From assembly GCF_002531935.1 (NCBI RefSeq), contig NZ_NWSV01000011.1, forward strand, positions 62,001-126,000: a DNA stretch of 64,000 bases, given 5' to 3'. The notes beneath the pieces are model-generated. The model was not told the origin of the DNA. It made no database searches and saw nothing but the letters and a program-made list of their open reading frames with translations. The stretch comes from Rhizobium chutanense (GTDB lineage: Bacteria > Pseudomonadota > Alphaproteobacteria > Rhizobiales > Rhizobiaceae). The translations under genes and the position numbers were made by a program. This document shows, one piece after another, positions 53,185-60,620 of this stretch; the first letter of the stretch is position 1, and every line of letters starts with the position of its first letter.

Positions 53185-53223
53185 TATATGAAATTCACTT
53201 ATCGATGGCTGAGGCCGCGATTG

Positions 53224-53239
53224 ATGAAAATGTTTTCAT
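53224..53239. promoter_or_regulatory. 16-bp palindrome, operator copy 2
   Basis: ATGAAAATGTTTTCAT differs from copy 1 by one base. It lies 12 bp before the start of the binding-protein gene, where it would block initiation or cover the leader. Confidence 0.65.
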
Positions 53240-53251
53240 GGGAGGATGAAA

Positions 53252-54538
53252 ATGAAAACGTATCTATCAGGGGCTTTCGCATTGGCGCTGGCCACCGTTT
53301 CTTTCGCATGGTCGAGCGTCGCCATGGCGGAAACCCAGACGATCACCTTTCTCTTCACCGACGACGACCAGGCTTACGTCGAGCGGATGGAAGCGCTGAG
53401 CAAGGAATTCGAGACGGCGCATCCCGACATCAAGGTGAATTTCGTCTCGTCGGGCTATGATGCCGTCGCCAAGCAGCTGCCGGTGCAGCTTGCCATCGGC
53501 GAAGGCCCCGACGTTGCCAAGATCACCGACTGGCAGCTGGCGCCCTATTACCTCGACATGCGCCCGCTGATGAAGGATCCGGACGGCTTCGCCAAGCTGC
53601 ATGGCGACAGCCTGAACACGCTTCGCTTCCCCGGCGTCAACGATCCGAACTCGATCAACGGCTATGTCGCGTCGCAGACCTTCAACCTGCCCTTCGTCAA
53701 CAAGACGCTGTTCGAACAGGCGAAGGAACCGCTTCCGAAGCCGACCGCCACGCTGAAGGACATTGTCGAAGCCTCGGCGCGCGTCGCCAAGGCGACCGGC
53801 GCCCAGATCCCCTTCACCATGGACCGCTCGGGCCATCGCTTCTCGGGCGCTGCCTTCTCCTACGGCTCGAACTACGTCAAGGACGGCAAGTTCTCGTTCC
53901 CCGACGATGCGGCCAAGCACTACATCACCGATCTCTACAACTGGACGAAAGACGGCTCTTTCCCGAAGGAAATGTGGGGCGCGGCCGGCGGAACCCAGTA
54001 CAAGAACATGGGTGACGAGTTCGTCAACGGCAATGTCGTGACCTATCTCGCCGGCAACTGGATGGTCAATCCGTTCCAGAAGAAGATCGGCGACGCCTTC
54101 GACTGGACGGCGATCAGCGCACCCTGCGGCGATGCCGGTTGCTATGCGATGCCGGGCGGCACCGCCATCGTCGGCTTCAAGCGCACCAAGTACCCGCAGG
54201 CCGTCGCTTCGTTCATCGAGTTCCTCGGCTCTGAAAAGGTCCAGCGTGAAATCGCCGAAAACTACGTCATCCTGACCGGCGCCGACATCAAGGACCCGCA
54301 GTACAAGCTCGAGAGCAAGAACGCCAAGGAGGCCATGGCCGTCTTCCTCGCAAGCCGCAACAGCGCACCGAAGGCAGCACGCGACCTGGAACGTCTCAAG
54401 GGATCCTCCGCCATCTATCAGCTCATCGTCCAGAGAATGAGCCAGCTGATCGTCGGCGAGCTTTCCCTCGACGATACGTTCAAGGCGATGAGCGCTGACG
54501 TCGACAAGGTCAACGTGGCCCTCGCCGCCAACAAGTAA
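53252..54538 (+). CDS. Extracellular sugar-binding protein (family 1) of the importer
   Basis: The 428-residue protein has a signal peptide (MKTYLSGAFALALATVSFAWSSVAMAET, cleavage after MA-E). It shows the family-1 (MalE-like) binding-protein fold with GEGPDVAKITDWQLAPYYLDMRPL, GNWMVNPFQKKIGDAFDW, PGGTAIVGFKRTKYPQAV and the helix after LGSEKVQREIAENY. It is divergent from the six-gene operon and shares its operators, so expression is matched. GGAGG six bases before ATG 53252 favours that start over the ATG at 53246. A clear terminator follows. It is the high-level component that captures oligosaccharides in the periplasm. Confidence 0.9.
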   Translation: MKTYLSGAFALALATVSFAWSSVAMAETQTITFLFTDDDQAYVERMEALSKEFETAHPDIKVNFVSSGYDAVAKQLPVQLAIGEGPDVAKITDWQLAPYYLDMRPLMKDPDGFAKLHGDSLNTLRFPGVNDPNSINGYVASQTFNLPFVNKTLFEQAKEPLPKPTATLKDIVEASARVAKATGAQIPFTMDRSGHRFSGAAFSYGSNYVKDGKFSFPDDAAKHYITDLYNWTKDGSFPKEMWGAAGGTQYKNMGDEFVNGNVVTYLAGNWMVNPFQKKIGDAFDWTAISAPCGDAGCYAMPGGTAIVGFKRTKYPQAVASFIEFLGSEKVQREIAENYVILTGADIKDPQYKLESKNAKEAMAVFLASRNSAPKAARDLERLKGSSAIYQLIVQRMSQLIVGELSLDDTFKAMSADVDKVNVALAANK

Positions 54539-54573
54539 CCGGCCGCGCCTGTCTCCCACAGATTGCGCGCTGC

Positions 54574-54615
54574 ATCAGCCACGACCTCGCAACGGGCCGT
54601 GGCTGATCGTTTTTT
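54574..54615 (+). terminator. Rho-independent terminator of the binding-protein gene
   Basis: ATCAGCCACG, 14 bases, CGTGGCTGAT is a 10-bp stem followed by a T-run, 35 bases after the stop codon. Confidence 0.85.
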
Positions 54616-54782
54616 GGCCCTTGCCATGCCGCCGTTTCCAACACTTCGACCGGTTTCGAATTGTCGATGGCCTGAACACGCTACGTCTCCGCCAAGGTAG
54701 CATCATGAATGTCATCGGAAACACCAGGGGCGCGTGGCCGAATGCAGAGACCTTGTGCAGTCCATCGGTCTTCCAGGCGCCA

Positions 54783-55580
54783 TCACTTCGGCAAAAACGG
54801 TCCTGCGTTCCGATACAGGATGTAACCCGCGACCATTGAGATGAGCACTGCGAAGAGCCGGTTGAGGACGTTCTTGTACGCGCTCAGACGGGTGGCAAGG
54901 AGCATGCCGAACGTTCCTCCTATGATGCCGCCGCCGATGAACTCCGCGGCGAGCCGCCAGTCCACCAGCCCTGAACTGGCATAGTTCAAGGCCGTCGCCA
55001 GACCGAACACACCGACAGACAGAAGCGAAGTGCCGATCGCATTGATCATCGGCATGCCCGTGGCCAGCATCAGGCCGGGAACGATCAGGAACCCCCCGCC
55101 GATGCCAAAGAACCCGGATGTAGCGCCAGCGGCGAGTGCCACGGCGCCGGTGGCAAGACACATCCTCAAGTCGACCGGGCGACATTCCACCGCCACCGCC
55201 TTTTTAGGCTTCAACATCAGGATGCCGACGACCAGCATCAGAATACCGAACAGGAAGATCAGATGGTCTCCATCCATCGCCTTGCCGAGGCTGGAACCAG
55301 CGAGAGCACCGACGATGCCGAGTGAGGAGAAGACGACCGCACAGCGCCACCACACGTGCCCCTTGATTGCATGGCTGGCAAAGTTCGCAAAGGCGTTCAC
55401 CGAAACCGCGAGCGCTCCGGTGCCTATGGCGACATGCGGCTGCGCCACGCCGACGACGTAAAGCAGCAATGGGGTGGCCAGAATGGATCCGCCTCCCCCC
55501 AGGAGACCGAGCATGAACCCGACGAGCCCGCCGGAACCGATTGTCGACAAACTCGAATAGCTCACGGACGCCGGTTCCAT
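54783..55580 (-). CDS. TauE/SafE-family sulfur-compound exporter
   Basis: The 265-residue membrane protein has seven to eight membrane helices in two repeats. Each repeat opens with the family motif: GFMLGLLGGGGSILATPLLLY and GATSGFFGIGGGFLIVPGLML. TauE/SafE proteins move sulfite, sulfoacetate or related anions. As last gene of the BigR-type operon it probably exports sulfite made by the persulfide dioxygenase. It overlaps the preceding YedE gene by 19 bases. Confidence 0.88.
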   Translation of the reverse strand: MEPASVSYSSLSTIGSGGLVGFMLGLLGGGGSILATPLLLYVVGVAQPHVAIGTGALAVSVNAFANFASHAIKGHVWWRCAVVFSSLGIVGALAGSSLGKAMDGDHLIFLFGILMLVVGILMLKPKKAVAVECRPVDLRMCLATGAVALAAGATSGFFGIGGGFLIVPGLMLATGMPMINAIGTSLLSVGVFGLATALNYASSGLVDWRLAAEFIGGGIIGGTFGMLLATRLSAYKNVLNRLFAVLISMVAGYILYRNAGPFLPK

Positions 55581-55993
55581 ACTCTGTCATGCAAGATCAT
55601 CCCGACCAGCATCGCCACGACAAAGGGGACCGTCTGGGGAAGACCGACCGAGAGGGAAGTGACTGCCGGACCGGGACAGAAGCCGCCGATCCCCCAGCCC
55701 AGGCCGAACAAGGCGGAACCTACGACCAAAGGCGCATCGATCTCACGTTTCTCCGGCACATGGAAGCTGTCGTCGAAGGCTGGATGCCTCATCCGTTTCA
55801 TGGCCTGCATGCCGATGAAAGTGACGATCGCCGCACCGCCGAGAACGAATGCCAGGCTTGGATCCCAGGCGCCGAAGATATCGAGGAAGCTTTGAACGCG
55901 AACAGGATTCACCATGCCGGATAAGGATAACCCGAAGCCGAAGACGATGCCGGACGCGAGTGCTGCGGAGGATTGGCGGAGATTTCTGTTCAT
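55562..55993 (-). CDS. YeeE/YedE-family half-transporter B
   Basis: The 143-residue protein has four membrane helices. The motif GLGWGIGGFCPGPAV (about residues 101-115) carries the conserved cysteine of the YeeE/YedE family, whose members pass thiosulfate or persulfide along cysteine-bearing pores. The 5' end overlaps the other half-transporter by four bases. Together the two halves should make one full transporter, as in the PmpAB pair of BigR operons. Confidence 0.87.
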   Translation of the reverse strand: MNRNLRQSSAALASGIVFGFGLSLSGMVNPVRVQSFLDIFGAWDPSLAFVLGGAAIVTFIGMQAMKRMRHPAFDDSFHVPEKREIDAPLVVGSALFGLGWGIGGFCPGPAVTSLSVGLPQTVPFVVAMLVGMILHDRVWNRRP

Positions 55994-56400
55994 GATCCGA
56001 GAGCTCGCAGAACTGCGACGGCGACCACGCCTGCCGTCAGAAAGGTGGCGACCGCCACCATCGATCTCAGCGACATGCGGGCAAGCCCGAGCACACCGTG
56101 TCCGCTGGTGCAGCCCGAACCCATTCTTGAGCCGAAACCGACGAGCAATCCGGCAAGGACGATCAGCGGCCAGCCGGCGGTGATCTGCACGGTCGGCAAG
56201 TCGCCGAACATCATGAGGTAGAGTAGCGGCCCGAGAAGCAGCCCAAGGACGAAGGCAAGGTTGGTCGTCATACCAGCGCCTTGTATCAGGCGACCGATGA
56301 TCCCGCTGACCCCGGCAATCCGGCCGTTAAGCAGGAGAAGGATGACCGCAGAGGTGCCGATCAGCATGCCTCCGCCCAATGACGGAAGATACGCACTCAT
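55990..56400 (-). CDS. YeeE/YedE-family half-transporter A
   Basis: The 136-residue protein has four membrane helices. The sequence MGSGCTSGHGVLGLARMS (from about residue 92) holds the conserved cysteine and GHG of YeeE/YedE proteins. It is translationally coupled to BigR upstream and to half-transporter B downstream (ATGA overlaps). The likely role is uptake or release of a sulfur anion in response to sulfide/persulfide stress. Confidence 0.87.
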   Translation of the reverse strand: MSAYLPSLGGGMLIGTSAVILLLLNGRIAGVSGIIGRLIQGAGMTTNLAFVLGLLLGPLLYLMMFGDLPTVQITAGWPLIVLAGLLVGFGSRMGSGCTSGHGVLGLARMSLRSMVAVATFLTAGVVAVAVLRALGS

Positions 56401-56744
56401 TTTTCTTCCTTTGCGCAGAAAATGTCGTACAGCGCGCCAACCAGTTGTGCGGCCTTCTCCTCTGTCAGCCGGTAGAAGATCTGCTTGCCTTCCCGCCGGG
56501 TTTCGACGATGCCCGAACCGCGCAGAACCGTCAGATGCTGCGACAGATGCGGTTGATGGACTTCAACCTTCTCTTCCAGCTCGCCGACCGAATACTCCCC
56601 CTGCGCAAGCGTGCAGACGATCATCAGGCGCGCCGCATGAGACAATGTCTTCAGCAGGTCGGCGACCTCGCCGGCACGCGACAACAGTTCGGCGGGAGAT
56701 GGCCCCGCTTTCATCATCTCTTTCGGATCGGAACTCATGCCCAT
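56397..56744 (-). CDS. bigR: ArsR-family repressor, BigR/SqrR type
   Basis: The 115-residue winged-helix repressor has C44 in LMIVCTLAQGE and C110 in LYDIFCAKEEK. This is the redox pair of BigR/SqrR proteins, which form a polysulfide or disulfide bridge with persulfide and then release DNA. The recognition helix is HQPHLSQHLTVLRGSGIV. The neighbours (Blh upstream, YedE pair and TauE downstream) are the classical BigR regulon of Agrobacterium and Xylella. The AT-rich element at 58067-58083 is the expected target. ATG at 56738 is an alternative start two codons later. Confidence 0.9.
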   Translation of the reverse strand: MGMSSDPKEMMKAGPSPAELLSRAGEVADLLKTLSHAARLMIVCTLAQGEYSVGELEEKVEVHQPHLSQHLTVLRGSGIVETRREGKQIFYRLTEEKAAQLVGALYDIFCAKEEK

Positions 56745-58033
56745 GCGGCTCCCTGCAGCGCGTTCAACGGAAACTTGAGATAGCGCGTTCCGTTGGCTTC
56801 GGGTTCCGGCAGCCGCCCGCCGCGTATGTTCACCTGCAAGGCATGCAGGATCAGCTTCGGCATCGGCAACGTCTTATCGCGCTTGGTTCGCAGCGCCACG
56901 AACTCTTCTTCCGTCGCGCCGGCAAGATGCGGATTGGACTTTTTCTGATCCGCGACCGTCCTTTCCCAGCGAGGCGCGCGACCGTCGGGCTGATAATCGT
57001 GGCCCGTAAAGATCCGAGTATCGTCCGACTGCGCCAGAATGTCCTGGATCGACCTCCAGAGAATGCGGGCATCGCCGCCGGGGAAATCGGCGCGCGCCGT
57101 GCCGCTATCGGGCATGAAGAGCGTGTCGTGCACAAAGGCGGCATCGCCAATCACATAAGTGACAGAGGCAAGCGTATGCCCCGGCGAGAACAGCACCTTC
57201 GCGTCGATCGAACCGATCCTGAAGGTTTCGCCATCAGCGAACAGCCGGTCCCATTGCGAACCATCGGTCGCGAAATCCGGCCAATTATAGATGCCCTTCC
57301 ATAGCTTCTGGACGTCGACGACGCGCTCGCCGATGGCTGTGCGAGCACCGGTCTTCTCCTTCAGATACTGGGCCGCCGAGAAGTGGTCGGCATGCGGATG
57401 GGTATCGAGAATCCATTCAACGATGAGGTCGTGATCACTGATATAGTCGAGAATGGCATCGGCATTGACGGTCGCCGTTGCTCCGGCCTTCTCGTCGAAA
57501 TCGAGAACCGGATCGATGATGGCACATTTGCGCGTGGCCGGATCGGATACCACATACTGGACGCTCCAAGTGCGTTTGTCGAATAAGCCCTTCACCTGCG
57601 GCCTGCGCGCTGCATGCTTATCAAGCCAGGCTGCGACGGAAGCTGTGTCGAAACCGCGGCTGCGGCCGAACTCGACGACCTCACCGATAGACATGCGACC
57701 ATCCAGAACCTCACCGATGAGGTAAAGGCTCAAAGAGCGTTTGCCTGTCTGGCAATGCGCAACGACGGCCCCCTCCCCCTCATTGACGGCCCGCTGGAAA
57801 GCACGCACGTCCGCTTCGGTGACCGTATCGGCCGTGACCGGAATGAACCTGTAGGACAGGCCACAGCGTTTCGCCTCCTGCGCTTGTGCGCGCGTCCCCG
57901 GCTGGACGGAGTCTTCGTGGTCCGGCCTGTTGTTGATGAGGGTCCGGAACCCGCTATCCCTCAGCAACCGGATGTCCTCGATACTCGGCTGCGGCGAGAC
58001 CGAGAGTTTCTCCGAAATTGCGGTGACAGGCAT
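56735..58033 (-). CDS. blh: Blh: DUF442 phosphatase-like domain fused to persulfide dioxygenase
   Basis: The 432-residue protein has two parts. The N-terminal DUF442 domain (about 1-110) has the phosphatase-like loop VVAHCQTGKRS with a rhodanese-like catalytic cysteine. From about 135 it is an ETHE1-like metallo-beta-lactamase (THPHADHFSAAQYLKEKTGA; FSPGHTLASVTYVIGD; IFTGHDYQP). Such Blh proteins oxidise glutathione persulfide to sulfite, and the first domain may transfer sulfur. It is the first gene of the BigR operon. ATG 58033 is chosen because GGAG lies seven bases upstream and homologues start there. Confidence 0.9.
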   Translation of the reverse strand: MPVTAISEKLSVSPQPSIEDIRLLRDSGFRTLINNRPDHEDSVQPGTRAQAQEAKRCGLSYRFIPVTADTVTEADVRAFQRAVNEGEGAVVAHCQTGKRSLSLYLIGEVLDGRMSIGEVVEFGRSRGFDTASVAAWLDKHAARRPQVKGLFDKRTWSVQYVVSDPATRKCAIIDPVLDFDEKAGATATVNADAILDYISDHDLIVEWILDTHPHADHFSAAQYLKEKTGARTAIGERVVDVQKLWKGIYNWPDFATDGSQWDRLFADGETFRIGSIDAKVLFSPGHTLASVTYVIGDAAFVHDTLFMPDSGTARADFPGGDARILWRSIQDILAQSDDTRIFTGHDYQPDGRAPRWERTVADQKKSNPHLAGATEEEFVALRTKRDKTLPMPKLILHALQVNIRGGRLPEPEANGTRYLKFPLNALQGAAWA

Positions 58034-58066
58034 GATTGGCTCCGTGGCAAAAACATTATACATTCT

Positions 58067-58083
58067 AATATAATATATATATT
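58067..58083. promoter_or_regulatory. AT-rich BigR-type operator
   Basis: AATATA, five bases, TATATT lies in a run of nearly pure A/T from 58060 to 58095, directly before the blh gene. BigR of Agrobacterium and Xylella is known to bind an AT-rich inverted repeat overlapping the promoter of this operon. The base composition contrasts sharply with the rest of the window. Confidence 0.6.
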
Positions 58084-58251
58084 TTTAATTTTTGCGAGTC
58101 AAGCGGCAGCCGATACAGTCTCCACATCCGATGGCGAAGCCGTCGTGACACGAGCCTCGGGAGAGGCTATAGGCGTCGTGGTCAATTCAAAACGCCGGCA
58201 ACGCCGGTCACGTCAGCCGTCGATCCGTCTACGATACAGAGGTGCATTTCC

Positions 58252-59508
58252 ATGCCGATCGGTTCCGAGCATCCGCTGCGCAGGGAGTTGCATGACGAGC
58301 TGCATGCGCGGCCGTCGCTTTACTTCGATGGCGACACCGATGTCTGGCATGTCGCCATCGTCGGCGACAACGGCTCGCCTCGGCTGCCGGTTTCCCTGCC
58401 GGGATTGGAGGACGTCTCGACCACTCTCGGAGGCAACCACGGCATCGGCCGCTTCGGCGACGGCCGGCTGAAATGGGAGGCGCATACCGAGTTCCTGACC
58501 CTCACCTTCGTCACACCGGCAGCGTCTGCGCCCGGCAGCCATCCGCCCGAGGCTTTCCAGGCCTGCTGCGACAGGATCGACGGAAAGGTGATCGCAGCCG
58601 TCCGGGTGCTGGTGCGCGACGAGAAGGACGGGCTCGAAAAACCCAGGCTCGACTATGTCGCCTCCAAGGTCGGCGGCGGCGATGCCGAGGTGCATTCGAA
58701 TTTCCGCCTGAGCGACGGCGGTTTCGTCGAATTTCTGTTCTTCAATCGCAACCTCAACGCCTATCGCACCGGCCGCATGGTCCGGCGCGTCCTCGAAATC
58801 GAGACATACAGGATGATGTCGATGCTGGCGATGCCGATGGCGCGCGAGACGATTTCTCAGCTCTCGGCTTTCGACCGGCGCCTCGATCTCCTGATCACGC
58901 ACATGCAAAGCGCCGTCAAAGTCGACAAGGCGCTGCTTTCCGAAGTGACCAGGCTCTCCTCCGACGTCCTCAACTTCTCTGCGCTCGCGCGCCACCGCTT
59001 CGGGGCGACGAAAGCCTATGCCGAGATCGTCGCCAGCCGGGTATCGGAGCTGCGCGAGGAGCGCGTCGAGCAGCGCCAGCGGATCGGCACCTTTATCGGA
59101 CGGCGCTTCCAGCCGGCCGTCCGTTCCGTGCATGCAGCAGAGCGCCGTCTCGATGAACTCGCCGAACGGGTCAGTCTCGCGGGCGATCTCTTGAGAACCA
59201 CCGTGCAGGTTCAGCTCGAGGATCAGAACGCTTCGCTGCTGACCTCGATGGAAGAGAGGGCGCGCATCCAGGTGCATATCCAGCAGGCGGTCGAAGGCTT
59301 CTCGGTCATCGCCATCACCTATTACACCGTCGGCCTCGCCAAGATCTGTCTCGAAAGCATTGCCGAACTCGGCGTCGATCCGCATATGGCCAAACTCGCC
59401 GTGCTCGCCGCCATCCCGCTCGTGCTCTTCGCCGTCTGGACCGCTGTGCGCCATGTTCGCAGAAGCATTGCCGGCGCCCCGCACAGCCCGATATCCGGAA
59501 ATCACTAA
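58252..59508 (+). CDS. DUF3422-family membrane protein
   Basis: The 418-residue protein has a long cytoplasmic N-terminal part (HPLRRELHDELHARPSLYF... FFNRNLNAYRTGRMVRRVLEIETYR). A coiled-coil region with RLDELAERVSLAGDLLRTTVQVQLEDQN follows, then two C-terminal membrane helices (SVIAITYYTVGLAKICLES; MAKLAVLAAIPLVLFAVWTAV). This is the DUF3422 layout; its function is unknown, though its two-helix end recalls CorA-like organisation. GAGGTG precedes ATG 58252. It is divergent from the BigR operon and may share its control region. Confidence 0.88.
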   Translation: MPIGSEHPLRRELHDELHARPSLYFDGDTDVWHVAIVGDNGSPRLPVSLPGLEDVSTTLGGNHGIGRFGDGRLKWEAHTEFLTLTFVTPAASAPGSHPPEAFQACCDRIDGKVIAAVRVLVRDEKDGLEKPRLDYVASKVGGGDAEVHSNFRLSDGGFVEFLFFNRNLNAYRTGRMVRRVLEIETYRMMSMLAMPMARETISQLSAFDRRLDLLITHMQSAVKVDKALLSEVTRLSSDVLNFSALARHRFGATKAYAEIVASRVSELREERVEQRQRIGTFIGRRFQPAVRSVHAAERRLDELAERVSLAGDLLRTTVQVQLEDQNASLLTSMEERARIQVHIQQAVEGFSVIAITYYTVGLAKICLESIAELGVDPHMAKLAVLAAIPLVLFAVWTAVRHVRRSIAGAPHSPISGNH

Positions 59509-59544
59509 CGCAGCGTCGGGCACTCAGCCTGCCGCGAGCCGAGC

Positions 59545-60021
59545 TCAGGCCTCTTCGCCAACGTCTTCGCTTCCTTCCAGCTTGTGAAGAAGCGCCTTCA
59601 TGACGCGGTGCGTCGTCTCGATCTCGAGAACATCGAGGCCGTCCGCAAGACCACTCGCCCAGGGAGCCTGGAGGCGCATCGCCGCCTTCTGGGTGTCTCG
59701 TCCCTTTTCTGTCAGCACAACGAGCTGCGCCCGCCGGTGATGGGGATTGGCGGCAAAGGCGACGAGCCCCTCCTTCTCCAGATCGTTGACGATGCGCTGC
59801 ACGTTCTGGCGGTTGGCTCCCATGTCGCGCGCCAGCCAGGCGACCGGTTGCGGACGCTCCGAAGCTGCGACGGTGCCGAGTACATGCCAGCGCGCACTCG
59901 TCAGCCCGAGACCGGCGACGAGCTTGTCTCCTGAGGTCAGCATCCGGTTGTTCAGCCTGAACAGATCGAGGACGAGAGCGGTCAATGCGGATCCGGCAGC
60001 GGTTCGTTCGGCTTCAGTCAT
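59545..60021 (-). CDS. MarR-family repressor
   Basis: The 158-residue winged-helix dimer protein carries SARWHVLGTVAASERPQPVAWLARDMGANRQNVQRIVNDLEKEGLV (recognition helix) and the wing NPHHRRAQLVVLTEKG, with long dimerisation helices at both ends. It is divergent from the ABM-domain gene, and a 30-bp palindrome lies between them. It should repress both itself and the neighbour until a small ligand, probably a phenolic or quinone compound, is bound. Confidence 0.88.
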   Translation of the reverse strand: MTEAERTAAGSALTALVLDLFRLNNRMLTSGDKLVAGLGLTSARWHVLGTVAASERPQPVAWLARDMGANRQNVQRIVNDLEKEGLVAFAANPHHRRAQLVVLTEKGRDTQKAAMRLQAPWASGLADGLDVLEIETTHRVMKALLHKLEGSEDVGEEA

Positions 60022-60034
60022 TTGTCACCATGCA

Positions 60035-60064
60035 ATTAAATTGACATTATGATGTCAATTTAAT
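60035..60064. promoter_or_regulatory. 30-bp MarR operator palindrome
   Basis: ATTAAATTGACAT, TATG, ATGTCAATTTAAT has perfect 13-bp arms. It begins 14 bp from the MarR start and ends 54 bp before the ATG of the neighbour, the usual position for autorepression of a divergent pair. Confidence 0.75.
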
Positions 60065-60118
60065 ATGTTTCCTTCATGTCGAATTGACACCATGGAACCA
60101 TATAGAAAGGAGCAAGTC

Positions 60119-60487
60119 ATGTCACACCTTCGTCCGCTGGACCCCGCCTTCCCGATCGACCGGCAAATCGAGCTGGAAGCCTCCCCGGTCGTGCTCATAA
60201 ACCTTTTCACTCTCGACAAGGCGGATGAGCCGAGATTCCTTGAGGTCTGGCAGGACGACGCCGCCTTCATGAAACGCCAGCCCCGCTTCATCTCCACGCA
60301 GCTGCATCGCGCATTGGGCGAAAACCCGACCTACCTCAATTACGCCGCCTGGGAATCCAATGCGCATTTCCGGGCCGCCTTTATCCATCCGGAGTTCAGG
60401 GCGAAGACCTCGGCCTATCCATCGTCGGCAATCGCGTCACCGCACCTCTTCCAGAAGGTCGCGGTCGCAGACATCTGCGTCGCCTAG
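60119..60487 (+). CDS. ABM-fold (antibiotic biosynthesis monooxygenase-like) protein
   Basis: The 122-residue protein has the dimeric ferredoxin-like ABM fold. Strand VVLINLFTLDKADEPRFLEVW is followed by helix and strand FMKRQPRFISTQLHRAL and by YLNYAAWESNAHFRAAFIHPEF, with the family Trp-Glu-Ser. Members include small heme-independent quinone-forming monooxygenases and heme-degrading enzymes. The MarR partner suggests a role in quinone or phenolic defence. ATG 60119 is chosen because AAAGGAG lies upstream at good distance; the open frame before it runs into the operator. Confidence 0.8.
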   Translation: MSHLRPLDPAFPIDRQIELEASPVVLINLFTLDKADEPRFLEVWQDDAAFMKRQPRFISTQLHRALGENPTYLNYAAWESNAHFRAAFIHPEFRAKTSAYPSSAIASPHLFQKVAVADICVA

Positions 60488-60564
60488 CTTGGCGTTGAGG
60501 CCGCTTCACGGACATGACCTCAGGTCAGCCCGCGGTGCCGGAGTTTTAATGTTTCGATGAACGC

Positions 60565-60598
60565 ACCTTTCCCGCCGGCTTGCTCCGGCGGGAAAGGT
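60565..60598. terminator. Strong hairpin between convergent ABM and chemoreceptor genes
   Basis: ACCTTTCCCGCCGG, six bases, CCGGCGGGAAAGGT is a perfect 14-bp stem. It lies 78 bases after the ABM stop and 23 before the chemoreceptor stop. There is no T-run on either side. Confidence 0.65.
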
Positions 60599-60620
60599 CA
60601 AGCTTTCGTACCAGCGGCGA

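Noticed and set aside
54621..54839. A 72-codon frame after the sugar-binding-protein terminator
   Set aside because: No ribosome-binding site, and it runs into the end of the convergent TauE gene. The 244-bp space holds only the terminator that I can support.
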